Positions 36,813 to 46,002 are shown, numbered from the stretch's first letter. The stretch: 53,631 nt of DNA from Ignavibacteriae bacterium HGW-Ignavibacteriae-1 (GCA_002839825.1 PGYU01000017.1:1-53631), one strand, 5' to 3'. Program-made: numbers and translations. The notes: generated from the sequence alone by a model not told the origin.

Positions 36813-36843
36813 CAAAGTTAAGTTAAAATAAATTGAATTCAAA
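36813..36843 (-). promoter_or_regulatory. Bacteroidota-type promoter of the AhpD-like gene
   Basis: On the minus strand TTTG (36840-36843) is followed after exactly 19 bases by TAACTTTG (36813-36820), a full match to TTTG-N19-TAnnTTTG. The transcript would start near 36807, giving a leader of about 50 bases before the ATG at 36758. Confidence 0.65.
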
Positions 36844-36945
36844 CACATTATTTAAAGTAACAGCTGAAAAAAAGTTTGAAATTTCAATTTTCACATAACA
36901 ATTTTTTTTGCTACTTTGCATCGTAATATAAAAAGGAGAATACAA

Positions 36946-37299
36946 ATGTTCGTAAAAAATTCAACTCAAAACGGTTATCTTGTACTTTTGATAGCCGAAC
37001 AGAAGTTAACAGTAAACATTTCGAACGAATTTAGAGAAGGGTTGATTCAACTAATCAATGAAGGTCATTACAAAATTGTACTTGATTTGTCAAAGGTTAC
37101 ATTTATGGATAGTTCGGCTTTAGGCTCTGTGATCGCGGGGTATAATCATTTGCTGGAAGTATCTAAAAAAATGAACGAAGAAGCATCATTTCGCATTTGC
37201 TGTTTGACACCGAATGTTCAATCTTTGTTTAATTTACTCAGAATTACTGACATCATTGGAGTTTACAACACCGTAGAAGATGCAACAACAAAAATCTAA
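36946..37299 (+). CDS. STAS-domain anti-anti-sigma-like protein
   Basis: A 117-residue single STAS domain. The phosphorylation loop reads VTFMDSSALG, with Ser56 or Ser57 as the site, as in SpoIIAA/RsbV. Such proteins switch partners when phosphorylated by an anti-sigma kinase. No kinase, phosphatase or sigma factor gene lies next to it. The ATG at 36946 is fixed by AAGGAG at 36933-36938; a TTG ten codons earlier is not supported. It converges on gpmA, sharing a terminator-like hairpin. Confidence 0.9.
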   Translation: MFVKNSTQNGYLVLLIAEQKLTVNISNEFREGLIQLINEGHYKIVLDLSKVTFMDSSALGSVIAGYNHLLEVSKKMNEEASFRICCLTPNVQSLFNLLRITDIIGVYNTVEDATTKI

Positions 37300-37331
37300 C
37301 CCGTCCAAAATCACTCGAATCTGAACGGGTT
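37298..37331. terminator. Hairpin between the STAS and gpmA genes
   Basis: AACCCGT (37298-37304) pairs with ACGGGTT (37325-37331) around a 20-base loop. On the minus strand it is followed by AGATTTTTG, so it probably ends gpmA transcripts; on the plus strand the tail is less T-rich. It overlaps the STAS stop codon. Confidence 0.6.
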
Positions 37332-37337
37332 TAGTGC

Positions 37338-38084
37338 TTATTTTGCTTTGCCTTGGTTCGCTACGGTTTCCATAGCTTTTTTGAGGGTTTCTTCATCAGC
37401 GAGAAACTCTCTTTTTATTGGTTGCAAATTTTCGTCCAAATCATATACAAGCGGTATCCCTGTTGGGACATTAAATTTCAAAATTTCGTCATCGGGCATT
37501 TTATCCAACATTTTGACCATTGCTCTTAATGAATTGCCATGAGCGGCGATGATTAAGCGTTTGCCGGACTTAATTTCCGGAACTAAAATATCATTCCATA
37601 ATGGCATGACACGTTCGACTGTATCTTTTAGACATTCACCTTTTGGGAGAAGATTTTTCGGAACATCAGCATAGCGGCGGTCGTGACCCGGATAATATTC
37701 ATGACTTTCGTCAAGTGCAGGCGGAGGAGTGTCGTAGCTGCGACGCCAAATCAAAACTTGTTCTTCGCCATATTGCTTTGCCATATCGGATTTGTTCAAT
37801 CCTTGCAAAGCTCCGTAATGACGTTCGTTCAATCTCCAATCCCTGATAACCGGAAGCCAAAGCAAATCCATTTCGTCCAAAATTGTCCAAAGTGTGCGGA
37901 CAGCTCTTTTGAGTACCGAAGTGTATGCCACATCGAATGTTAATCCCGATTCTTTCAGCATATGAGCAGCAGTAAGGGCTTCTGTCCGACCTTTTTCGGT
38001 CAAATCCACATCAACCCATCCGGTAAATCTGTTTTCCTGATTCCAGGTGCTTTCGCCGTGTCGTACTAATACTAACTTATACAT
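37338..38084 (-). CDS. gpmA: 2,3-bisphosphoglycerate-dependent phosphoglycerate mutase
   Basis: A 248-residue glycolytic enzyme interconverting 3- and 2-phosphoglycerate. The catalytic histidine motif is [17 protein letters not shown], with [12 protein letters not shown] and the second histidine in [12 protein letters not shown]. Length is typical of GpmA. It overlaps the end of the nucleotidyltransferase gene by 8 bases, so it is the last gene of a panD-ntp-gpmA unit. The grouping of these three functions is unusual. Confidence 0.96.
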   Translation of the reverse strand: MYKLVLVRHGESTWNQENRFTGWVDVDLTEKGRTEALTAAHMLKESGLTFDVAYTSVLKRAVRTLWTILDEMDLLWLPVIRDWRLNERHYGALQGLNKSDMAKQYGEEQVLIWRRSYDTPPPALDESHEYYPGHDRRYADVPKNLLPKGECLKDTVERVMPLWNDILVPEIKSGKRLIIAAHGNSLRAMVKMLDKMPDDEILKFNVPTGIPLVYDLDENLQPIKREFLADEETLKKAMETVANQGKAK

Positions 38085-38853
38085 TGTCGTTTTCCATTGT
38101 TTGTTTTAAATGTTGTAAAACTTGTTCGGCGCGAAGCAAATCTTCCACAGTATTGATACCTTGCAATTCTGCAAAATCCGAACAATTTATTGCATGAACC
38201 GATTCGCCCGCATCTCGCAGGATTTGGATGATATCGGTCAAATAATATTCATTTTGGGCATTTTTGTTGCCAATTTTTTGGAGTGCATCGAAAAGTAATT
38301 TGCTGTCAACGAGAAAGATTCCGCTGTTTATCTCTTTAACGAGTTTTTGCTCAGCGTCGGCGTCTTTTTCTTCGACGATTTTGATAAAACTATCTGCCGA
38401 ATCTCTTATGATGCGTCCATATCCGGTCGGATTTGGGGCATCAGTGGAAAGTACCGAAACCTTTGAAGCGGCTTGAGTATGCAGATTTATAAATTTCCGA
38501 ATCGTGGAAGTACGCATCATTGGTACATCTCCGGCAAGTATAAGCACATCGCCGTCGAAATCGGCAAGTTTGTCATAAGCTGACATTACAGCGTGACCTG
38601 TGCCGAGTTGCTCTTTTTGTTCGGCAAATTCAATATTTGGTAAGTCCAAGCTTTTGATGTGTTCGATGACTTGGTCCTTTTGGAAACCAACCACAATCAC
38701 AGATTTTTCCGGATTAAGCTCTTGGATTAACTCAAGCACATAATCAATCAGAGCTTTGTTTTGGAGTTTGGTCAGAACTTTGGGTAATTCGGGATTGAGC
38801 ATACGCTTGCCCTTACCTGCAGCAAGCACAATTGTAGATAGATTCCTTGTCAT
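38077..38853 (-). CDS. GlmU-like nucleotidyltransferase without acetyltransferase domain
   Basis: A 258-residue sugar-phosphate nucleotidyltransferase. [12 protein letters not shown] and LPKVL form the nucleotide-binding loop; [21 protein letters not shown] and EINSG follow as in the pyrophosphorylase half of GlmU. The left-handed beta-helix acetyltransferase half is absent, so it should make UDP-GlcNAc (or a related UDP-sugar) from the 1-phosphate but needs GlcNAc-1-P made elsewhere. It overlaps panD by ATGA and gpmA by 8 bases. The specificity is inferred. Confidence 0.85.
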   Translation of the reverse strand: MTRNLSTIVLAAGKGKRMLNPELPKVLTKLQNKALIDYVLELIQELNPEKSVIVVGFQKDQVIEHIKSLDLPNIEFAEQKEQLGTGHAVMSAYDKLADFDGDVLILAGDVPMMRTSTIRKFINLHTQAASKVSVLSTDAPNPTGYGRIIRDSADSFIKIVEEKDADAEQKLVKEINSGIFLVDSKLLFDALQKIGNKNAQNEYYLTDIIQILRDAGESVHAINCSDFAELQGINTVEDLLRAEQVLQHLKQTMENDNV

Positions 38854-39233
38854 TCGCCTAATTCGTTTGTGATTAAATGCGAAATTTGCTTGATGTGATT
38901 TTCTTTGTCCAACAATACCACAAGTGGCTTATAGTTCTCGATTTCTTTGGCGTTCAACTGGCAGTAGCTCATGACGATAATCAAATCACCGACAGAAACT
39001 AAACGGGCTGCTGCACCATTGACGCACATTACACCCGTGCCGCGTTTGCCCGGAATCACGTAAGTTTCGAATCTTTCGCCATTATTTATATCAACCACCG
39101 AAACCTTCTCGTAGGGGCGGATGTCGGCGGTTTCCATCAATTCAATATCAATTGTCAAACTACCTTCGTAATATAATTCCGCTTGGGTTACAGTAGCTTG
39201 GTGAATCTTCGATTTTAAAAAATTTCTTAACAA
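38850..39233 (-). CDS. panD: Aspartate 1-decarboxylase
   Basis: A 127-residue pyruvoyl enzyme making beta-alanine for pantothenate. The self-cleavage site is Gly24-Ser25 in YYEGSLTID, where serine becomes the pyruvoyl group. GKRGTGVMCVNGAAAR is the conserved middle. The start is TTG at 39233, giving the family N-terminus MLRNFLKSKIHQATVTQ; AAAGG lies 8 bases before it and no ATG fits. It heads a three-gene unit; panC is at 22058-22930. Confidence 0.94.
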   Translation of the reverse strand: MLRNFLKSKIHQATVTQAELYYEGSLTIDIELMETADIRPYEKVSVVDINNGERFETYVIPGKRGTGVMCVNGAAARLVSVGDLIIVMSYCQLNAKEIENYKPLVVLLDKENHIKQISHLITNELGE

Positions 39234-39271
39234 TTCAATACCTTTTTGCTAATTTGTTATGGTACGAGAAA

Positions 39272-39303
39272 CAAAAGTAACTCTATTTTGCATCTTGAGC
39301 AAA
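39272..39303 (-). promoter_or_regulatory. Bacteroidota-type promoter of the panD unit
   Basis: On the minus strand TTTG (39300-39303) is followed after 20 bases by TACTTTTG (39272-39279), matching the -33/-7 consensus. The start would be near 39266, about 33 bases before the TTG start codon. Confidence 0.6.
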
Positions 39304-39356
39304 AGTTAATATAAAGACGTAGGAGGGAGTGAGGTATTTAGAATTTGTAAAAATAG

Positions 39357-41474
39357 CTACTTTATAGATAGAGTTTCAACATCAATCCATATATTACTAT
39401 CATTATCTTGAAAATCAGAACCCGGGTATGCCCATACTTCCTTGTCAAGGTTGAATATTCCGCTGGACGCTACTTCTCCGAAAGCCAAATCAATACTTGC
39501 AGTATGTTCTTTCTCATAGATAACATTATATTCACAAGAGATAGTAAGCCTGAAAGTAATGCTTGATACATGAGAAAAGGAGTTATTCTTGAAGGTAATT
39601 TCCATTTTGTCAATGCACTCGGGATTTTTATATTCATCACAATATATCCACAAATGATTTTCATAAGACACTAAATCAGTCTTATTCGCCCCTTTTTGTA
39701 AAAAAAGTTCTATAACAGCTATGTTATTGTTAAAGTTAGCCGTCTTTAGAGCTGTCCATCTGGTATTAGTATCAGTTACTTCAGCACCATTTTCTAATAG
39801 AAATTTTACGATTTTTGTGTTTCCATTAGAACTGGCAAATATTAAAGCTGAATCTCTATCTTCGTTCATAGCATTTATATCTGCACCATTTTGTACAAGA
39901 AGCTGTACTATTTCTAAATGTCGCTCTGCGCATGCTAACATAAGGGGAGTCCACCCTAGGTCAGTTTTCGCATTAACATCAGCTCCATTTTTTATAAGCA
40001 TGTTTACAATATCTGTTTCACCTAAAGTACTAGCTGAATGCAAGGCAGTTTTTCCCAATATGGTTTTTGCATTAACATCTGCCCCTTTTTGTATAAGAAA
40101 TTTTACAATATCTCTATAGCCACGGTTACAAGCAATGTGAAGAGCAGTATATCCTCCGGCGTTTTTTTCATTAATATCAATACTATCTTTTAATAGAAGT
40201 TTTACGATTTCAAAATTTCCGAGTTTTGTAGCTTCAAACAAATGATATTCTGCGACATCCGCTCCTGATTCAATTGTTTTTTTTGCTTCATCTATGTCAT
40301 CGTTTTCTATTGCTACTAATAACCTTTTATCAAGACTATCTTCTTTTGCTTCAGCACCATTTTGTTTAAGGAGCACAACGATTTCTGTGTGACCATAGTA
40401 GATAGCAGAATTTAGAGCGGTATAACCAATCTTATCTTTCGCATTGACATCCGCTCCTTTTTGCAAAAGAAGTTTTACTATTTCAAAGTGACCTGCTTCA
40501 CAAGCCTTCATCAAGGCTGTATCTCCCCATTTAGGAATTACATTAGTATCAGCACCTTTTTCTAAAAGAAGTCTTGCGATTTCTGTATGCCCACGAAAAA
40601 TAGACTTAATTAAAGCGGTCTCGCCCCATTGATCTTTAGCATTTACATGTGCTCCTTTTTCCAAAAGAATTTTTACTATTTCTGTACTGCCATGATTATT
40701 TGCAAGCATAAGAGCAGTCTCTTCATGCTCGTTTTTAGCATTGACATCAGCACCTCGTTGTATAAGTAGTTCTACAATTTCTAAGCAGCCTTTACTACTT
40801 GCTAACAATAAAGCTGTTCCCCAAAATGAATTATTTCTAGCATTAACATCTGCACCATTCTGTAAAAGAATTTGTACTATTTCAGTTTGACATTCATTAC
40901 TAGCCCTCATTAGAGCTGTCCCACCCCATTGATCTTTAGAATTTACAACTGCTCCTTTTTCCAAAAGAAGTTTTACTATTTCAATGTTTCCAAACTTGCT
41001 TGTCTTCATTAGGGCAGTCTCGCCCATTTTATCTTTAGAATGAACATCAGCTCCATTCAGTAAGAGTATTTCTACAATCTCTAAATTCCTATTTTGGATA
41101 GCTCTATTTAGAGCTGATTGCAAAGTTCCAACTTTTACATTTACATCAGCACCTTCATGTATTAGAAGTTTAACAAGTTTAGGATTCCCTGAATCAATAG
41201 CTAACCATAAGACCGGATAACCTTCTGTATTAACTTCTGCACCATTTTGTATAAGTAATCTTACAATTTCTATGTGTCCGAGTTCGCAAGCTCGTTTAAG
41301 AAGATATTGCTTAATATTCGTTCCAGAATCTATTAATTTTTTCACCTCATCAATGTTACCATTCTCAACAGCTTCAATTAGCCTCTCATTCAGACTATTT
41401 GATTGGGAGAATGATTCGGTAGTAAATCCGATGAAAAGTAGAAAAGCTATCAATAAAATAATTTTAGTATTCAT
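39357..41474 (-). CDS. Exported ankyrin-repeat protein with duplicated architecture
   Basis: A 705-residue protein with a signal peptide (MNTKIILLIAFLLFIGFTTESFSQ region; ATG at 41474). About 18 ankyrin repeats fill residues 27-600 (GADVNAK, GETALM, GHTEIVKLLL). A distinctive opening module (SLNERLIEAVENGNIDEVKKL) at residues 27-81 recurs at 380-431 (SLDKRLLVAIENDDIDEAKK), so two ankyrin blocks are joined head to tail. Residues 605-705 are a beta-rich C-terminal domain I do not recognise. It should act in the periplasm or outside. No partner gene is adjacent. A textbook promoter precedes it. Confidence 0.9.
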   Translation of the reverse strand: MNTKIILLIAFLLFIGFTTESFSQSNSLNERLIEAVENGNIDEVKKLIDSGTNIKQYLLKRACELGHIEIVRLLIQNGAEVNTEGYPVLWLAIDSGNPKLVKLLIHEGADVNVKVGTLQSALNRAIQNRNLEIVEILLLNGADVHSKDKMGETALMKTSKFGNIEIVKLLLEKGAVVNSKDQWGGTALMRASNECQTEIVQILLQNGADVNARNNSFWGTALLLASSKGCLEIVELLIQRGADVNAKNEHEETALMLANNHGSTEIVKILLEKGAHVNAKDQWGETALIKSIFRGHTEIARLLLEKGADTNVIPKWGDTALMKACEAGHFEIVKLLLQKGADVNAKDKIGYTALNSAIYYGHTEIVVLLKQNGAEAKEDSLDKRLLVAIENDDIDEAKKTIESGADVAEYHLFEATKLGNFEIVKLLLKDSIDINEKNAGGYTALHIACNRGYRDIVKFLIQKGADVNAKTILGKTALHSASTLGETDIVNMLIKNGADVNAKTDLGWTPLMLACAERHLEIVQLLVQNGADINAMNEDRDSALIFASSNGNTKIVKFLLENGAEVTDTNTRWTALKTANFNNNIAVIELFLQKGANKTDLVSYENHLWIYCDEYKNPECIDKMEITFKNNSFSHVSSITFRLTISCEYNVIYEKEHTASIDLAFGEVASSGIFNLDKEVWAYPGSDFQDNDSNIWIDVETLSIK

Positions 41475-41502
41475 TTTAGTCTCACACTTGGTAATTGCTT
41501 GG

Positions 41503-41533
41503 CAAATATAATGTAATAACAAGAAAATACAAA
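41503..41533 (-). promoter_or_regulatory. Bacteroidota-type promoter of the ankyrin gene
   Basis: On the minus strand TTTG (41530-41533) precedes TATATTTG (41503-41510) by exactly 19 bases, a full consensus match. The predicted start near 41497 gives a leader of about 23 bases before the ATG at 41474. Confidence 0.68.
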
Positions 41534-41644
41534 GCAAATTCTTCAAAAATGATTGATGATTCGCTATTCATTTCATCTTTACTTTCATATGCACTATATT
41601 TCTTAATTTTGTAATTGTACTTTTTAACAAAATGGAAAAAATCA

Positions 41645-43267
41645 ATGAAAAAAATAATCGAATGTGTTCCGAATTTTTCTGAAGGACGAAATAAAGAAAT
41701 TATTGAAGCAATTGCCGAAGCTATCAGACAAACTGAGGGCGTGACCTTGCTCGATGTTGACCCGGGCTATTCCACAAATCGCACCGTCTATACTTTCGTG
41801 GGCGATGAAGTGAGCGTCGTAGAAGGTGCATTGGCTGCCGCAAGAGTAGCACATAAACTAATTGACATGAGCAAACAAACAGGAGAGCATCCTCGTATGG
41901 GTGCATTGGACGTTTGTCCCTTCATTCCGGTTCGTGGTGCCACGATGGAAGATTGTGTGGATTGTGCCAAGCGTTTTGCCGAAAAAGCTTCTACAGAGCT
42001 CGGAATCCCGATTTATTTGTACGAATATGCCTCAACTCAAGAACACCGCAAAACTTTGCCTCAAATACGTCAGGGCGAATACGAAGGCTTTGCGAAGAAA
42101 ATCAAATTGCCGGAATGGAAACCGGATTACGGACCTGCGGAATTTATTCCCAAATGGGGCGCCACTGTCACAGGTGCGAGATTTTTCTTGATTGCATACA
42201 ATGTAAATGTACTCGGCACACATAATCAGGCTCACCGTATAGCGCTAAATCTTCGCGAAGCAGGCAGGGGAGAAGGCGAACCCGGCAAATTGAAAGAAGT
42301 GAAGGCTTTGGGCTGGTTTGTTGAGGAATACGGCATGGCTCAAATTTCGATTAATCTCACAAATTACAAAGTAACGCCGATTCATATAGCATTCGAGGAA
42401 GCCAAAAAAGAAGCAGAAATCCTCAAAGTCGGCATTGCCGGCTCAGAAATGGTAGGGCTTGTTCCTTTGGAAGCTATGTTGATGTCTGCGGAATATTATA
42501 TCGAAAAGGAAAATCTCTTTATACTTGAAGATGAGCAAAAAATTAAGCTTGTGATTGATAGATTGGGACTGAATTCTATCGCTCAATTCGACCCTAAAAA
42601 GCGGGTAATCGAGTATATGATTGACGAGAAAAAAGATGAACCTTTGGCAAATTTGAGCGTCCGTGATTTCGTGGAATCAATTTCCGCAAGAACTTCTGCT
42701 CCGGGTGGTGGTTCTGCATCGGCGGCAATCGCAGCTATTGGTGCAGCTTTGGGTTGTATGGTTGCACAGTTGACTTACGGTTTCAGAAAATTTGAGCATC
42801 TCGACGACAAAATGAGGGAGATTATTCCAAATCTTCTGAAAGTAAGCCGCGAACTTATTCCAATGATTGATGCTGATACAAACGCTTTTGGCGATTACAT
42901 GGAAGCGCTCAGAATGCCTAAAGGCACTGATGAGGAAAAAGCCGAACGAATTGCTGCTATACAAAAAGGCTTGAAATCAGCAATTGAAGTGCCCTTGAAT
43001 ACTATGAGATTCGCCGATTCTGCTTGGGATGCAATGCTCGAAACAGCCAAATTCGGCAATATTAGTTCGAAATCCGACATAGAAGTTGGCGCCAAAGCCC
43101 TCGAAACAGGCATTTGGGGCGCATGGAGAAACGTTATGATAAATATGGACGGCATTAAAGATGCTGAATTTAAAGCATCAAAAACGAAAGAAGCCGATGA
43201 ACTCGTCCAACGTGCATCGCTAAAATCTAAAGAAATTATTGACTTATTGGCAGCGAGAAAGAGCTAA
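41645..43267 (+). CDS. ftcD: Glutamate formimidoyltransferase-formimidoyltetrahydrofolate cyclodeaminase
   Basis: A 540-residue bifunctional folate enzyme. Residues 1-180 and 181-300 are the two formimidoyltransferase subdomains (ECVPNFSEGRN, GEHPRMGALDVCPFIP, GTHNQAHRIALNLREAGRG). Residues 345-540 are the cyclodeaminase (SVRDFVESISARTSAPGGGSASA). It passes the formimino group from formiminoglutamate to tetrahydrofolate, then releases ammonia. This is the last part of one histidine-breakdown route, but no hut gene is nearby. The ATG at 41645 is preferred over a TTG ten codons upstream. TAATTTTG at 41604-41611 may be its -7 box. Confidence 0.95.
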   Translation: MKKIIECVPNFSEGRNKEIIEAIAEAIRQTEGVTLLDVDPGYSTNRTVYTFVGDEVSVVEGALAAARVAHKLIDMSKQTGEHPRMGALDVCPFIPVRGATMEDCVDCAKRFAEKASTELGIPIYLYEYASTQEHRKTLPQIRQGEYEGFAKKIKLPEWKPDYGPAEFIPKWGATVTGARFFLIAYNVNVLGTHNQAHRIALNLREAGRGEGEPGKLKEVKALGWFVEEYGMAQISINLTNYKVTPIHIAFEEAKKEAEILKVGIAGSEMVGLVPLEAMLMSAEYYIEKENLFILEDEQKIKLVIDRLGLNSIAQFDPKKRVIEYMIDEKKDEPLANLSVRDFVESISARTSAPGGGSASAAIAAIGAALGCMVAQLTYGFRKFEHLDDKMREIIPNLLKVSRELIPMIDADTNAFGDYMEALRMPKGTDEEKAERIAAIQKGLKSAIEVPLNTMRFADSAWDAMLETAKFGNISSKSDIEVGAKALETGIWGAWRNVMINMDGIKDAEFKASKTKEADELVQRASLKSKEIIDLLAARKS

Positions 43268-43359
43268 TTTTCGAAAACGCCGATTTCGATACTTACACGT
43301 CGTTTTGTAAAATATAATTATCAATTCAGATAATCGGTAAATAAAGTAAAAAATTTATA

Positions 43360-44463
43360 ATGAGATCCACAATAGCTAAGATAAATGTTGCAAATTTGAA
43401 GCATAACCTGCAAATGATGCGCCAAGTTGCTCAAAAAATGGAAATAATGCCTGTAGTCAAAGCAGATGCTTACGGACACGGTATAGTCGAAATCTCCAGA
43501 ATATTGCGAAGTGAAAAAGCGCGCATAATCGGCGTAGCATTCGCTGATGAAGCAGTGAAACTGAGAGAATCGGGCGATACCGGCGAGATTTTCGTGCTAA
43601 TCCCGGGTACAGAATATGATACAGATTTGTATTGTGCCTATAATCTCCAAGCGTCCGTAGAGGATTTTGATGTGTTGAAAAAGCTCTCGCACGAAGCACA
43701 TTCGCGAAACATGACCATCAAAACCCATTTGTTCATCAACACGGGAATGAATCGCGATGGAATCAAGCCGGAAATGGCATTAGATTTTATGAACCGTGCA
43801 GTCGAATTGCCGGGAATTGATATGTTCGGGATATTGACACATTTAGCAGGTTCGGAATTGGAGGACAGAACATTTTCCGATCATCAATTGGATTTGTTCG
43901 ATAGTGTTCTTGCGGAGTTGCAAAATGCCGGGCATAGTTTCAAATATATTCATGCCTTGAATAGTGCCGGAACTTTGAATTTTTCCGACAGACCGTATAA
44001 TTTGGCTCGTTGTGGCATATCACTTTACGGATATATGGATTATAAGCAATTGTCGGATAAGCTTAATTTGAAACCAATACTCGAGCTTGTCTCCAAAGTG
44101 ATTAACATCAATACTGTTGACGCGGGCGATACCGTGGGTTACAGCTTAAATTATATCTCGGACGCTAAACGTAGAATAGCAGTTGTACCGCTGGGCTATG
44201 GCGATGGCTATCATCGAGTATTGGCAAATAAAGCACATTGCTTGATTAAGGGACGAAAATTCCCAATAGTCGGTACGATTTGTATGGATCAATGCTTGAT
44301 TGATATAGGCGACGAAAATGTCCATATTGGCGATGACGTTGTGTTTATAGGTAATCAGGGCGAAGAATCAGTTGATGCCTATGATTTGGCAAATGCAATG
44401 GGTACAATTCCATATGAAATTACAACTGCTTTGAAATGGCGAATTCCACGAATTTACCTTTGA
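43360..44463 (+). CDS. alr: Alanine racemase
   Basis: A 367-residue PLP enzyme making D-alanine for peptidoglycan. The PLP lysine is Lys34 (VVKADAYGHG), the second catalytic base is probably Tyr261 (VGYSLNY), and GTICMDQC and the C-terminal beta domain are present. Normal length. It follows ftcD by 92 bases and precedes scpA by 73 bases, on the same strand. It complements the D-Ala-trimming PBP4 encoded earlier, though the two are not linked. Confidence 0.96.
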   Translation: MRSTIAKINVANLKHNLQMMRQVAQKMEIMPVVKADAYGHGIVEISRILRSEKARIIGVAFADEAVKLRESGDTGEIFVLIPGTEYDTDLYCAYNLQASVEDFDVLKKLSHEAHSRNMTIKTHLFINTGMNRDGIKPEMALDFMNRAVELPGIDMFGILTHLAGSELEDRTFSDHQLDLFDSVLAELQNAGHSFKYIHALNSAGTLNFSDRPYNLARCGISLYGYMDYKQLSDKLNLKPILELVSKVININTVDAGDTVGYSLNYISDAKRRIAVVPLGYGDGYHRVLANKAHCLIKGRKFPIVGTICMDQCLIDIGDENVHIGDDVVFIGNQGEESVDAYDLANAMGTIPYEITTALKWRIPRIYL

Positions 44464-44536
44464 TGTGGAAAACTTGTAAACAAATAAGCTGCATTTATGC
44501 TTACTTTTATTGAATTTTTAAATTCATACTTATAAG

Positions 44537-45256
44537 ATGTACAAAATAAGATTACCGAATTTTGAGGGTCCTTTCGACTTGTTGCTTTATTTCATCAAGC
44601 GGGACGAACTCAATATATATGACATTCCGATTGCGCGTGTCACATCGGAATTTTTGGAATATATCAGAATCATTCGCTTTTTCGACCTCGAATTAGCCGG
44701 AGAATTCATACTGATGGCTTCCACGTTGATGTACATCAAAGCCCAACTTTTGCTTCCAAAGCCAAAATCGGACTCCGACAGTGAGGTAGAAGACCCACGA
44801 ACAGCATTAGTTCAGAAATTATTAGAATACAAGCAAATGAAAGATGCGGCTCACGAGCTAAGTCTGAAAGCCGATGATAACAAGTATATTTTTTATAGAA
44901 ATCTTTTCGATGCGGATAAAGAAGTTATAGAAGCCAGCGCCGATTACAAAAATGCCACGCTATTTGAATTGATAAAAGCATTTCAAAAAGTGATGGAAAA
45001 AGCTAAAGAGGTGAGTTTTGACCACATTGTAGAGATGCACAATATCTCGGCTGAAGAGAAAGCCAATGATATAATTTCACAATTGAAAACTAAATCAAGA
45101 TTGAGCTTTTTCACGCTTACACAAAATCAATCCGTTTCTCACCTAATCGTCACTTTTTTGGCGATTCTAGATTTGATGAAATCACAAATCATCATGATTT
45201 ATCAAGATGAACACTTCGATGATATTATTATTACAGACAGGACAATATTGAATTGA
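44537..45256 (+). CDS. scpA: Segregation and condensation protein A (kleisin)
   Basis: A 239-residue kleisin that bridges SMC heads. The family opening LPNFEGPFDLLLYFIKRDELNIYDIPIA is clear, followed by LAGEFILMASTLMYIKAQLLLP. The C-terminal winged helix (VTFLAILDLMKSQII) binds the SMC cap. Its stop overlaps the scpB start by four bases (TTGA). smc itself is outside the window. Confidence 0.95.
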   Translation: MYKIRLPNFEGPFDLLLYFIKRDELNIYDIPIARVTSEFLEYIRIIRFFDLELAGEFILMASTLMYIKAQLLLPKPKSDSDSEVEDPRTALVQKLLEYKQMKDAAHELSLKADDNKYIFYRNLFDADKEVIEASADYKNATLFELIKAFQKVMEKAKEVSFDHIVEMHNISAEEKANDIISQLKTKSRLSFFTLTQNQSVSHLIVTFLAILDLMKSQIIMIYQDEHFDDIIITDRTILN

Positions 45257-46002
45257 AAGAATCAAACGAAATAAAGCAAGTTGCACCATTTTTGCAATTG
45301 AATTATGATGAACAAAAGTTAGCTCTCGAAGCAATCATTTTCTCATCCGAAGTGCCCTTGAATACAGCCACCATGCGTAAATTGTTGGTTACCGATTATT
45401 TATCGTCGAAAAAGCATAATAATGATGATGAAATTGACCAAGTTAGCATCAATGACGAGATTGCCGAATCTATGGCTGACGATTTGTATTTCGAGAATTT
45501 AATTGACGAAATCAATTCCGAACTTGACAATTCCGGACGTCCATTCAGGATTATCAAATCGGGCGGCGGATGGCTCTATTCGGTTAAAGCTGAATATGGC
45601 GAACTCATAAACAGCGTGTTGAAGACTAAATTGCGTAAAAGGCTTTCGCAAGCTTCTCTTGAAGTGCTTGCGATTATAGCATACAAGCAGCCTGTCTCCA
45701 AACCTGAGATTGAACAAATCCGAGGTGTAAATTCCAACGAAGTCGTTAATTCACTAATCGAAAAAAATCTTATCAAAATTGCGGGTAGGAGCGAGGCTCT
45801 CGGTAAGCCGATTTTATATGCCACAACTAATGATTTCCTCCGTACTTTTGGTTTGAATTCCCTCCAAGAATTGCCAAAATTGAAGGAAATTGAAGAAATT
45901 GCTTCTTCTGACATTCATGAGCCTATCGAATCTGAAAATGAAGTAGAACAAGACTTCAATTTCAACGGATTTATACTTCCTATGGATAATGAATTGAAAT
46001 AA
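45253..46002 (+). CDS. scpB: Segregation and condensation protein B
   Basis: A 249-residue ScpB with two winged helices (LALEAIIFSSEVPLN; LSQASLEVLAIIAYKQPVSKPEIE; GRSEALGKPILYATT). The start is TTG at 45253, inside the TTGA that ends scpA, and no ATG lies near. It has two acidic stretches not in shorter ScpB: about residues 57-80 between the helices of the first domain, and the tail from residue 210. It works with ScpA and SMC in chromosome condensation. Confidence 0.95.
   Translation: MKESNEIKQVAPFLQLNYDEQKLALEAIIFSSEVPLNTATMRKLLVTDYLSSKKHNNDDEIDQVSINDEIAESMADDLYFENLIDEINSELDNSGRPFRIIKSGGGWLYSVKAEYGELINSVLKTKLRKRLSQASLEVLAIIAYKQPVSKPEIEQIRGVNSNEVVNSLIEKNLIKIAGRSEALGKPILYATTNDFLRTFGLNSLQELPKLKEIEEIASSDIHEPIESENEVEQDFNFNGFILPMDNELK

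Noticed and set aside
39700-41400. Tandem repeat array or CRISPR in the ankyrin gene
   Set aside because: The similar 99-base units are in frame, diverged and encode 33-residue ankyrin repeats; there are no identical repeats with spacers.
43268-43359. Terminator after ftcD
   Set aside because: AAAACG and CGTTTT could pair over a loop of more than 20 bases; too weak to call.
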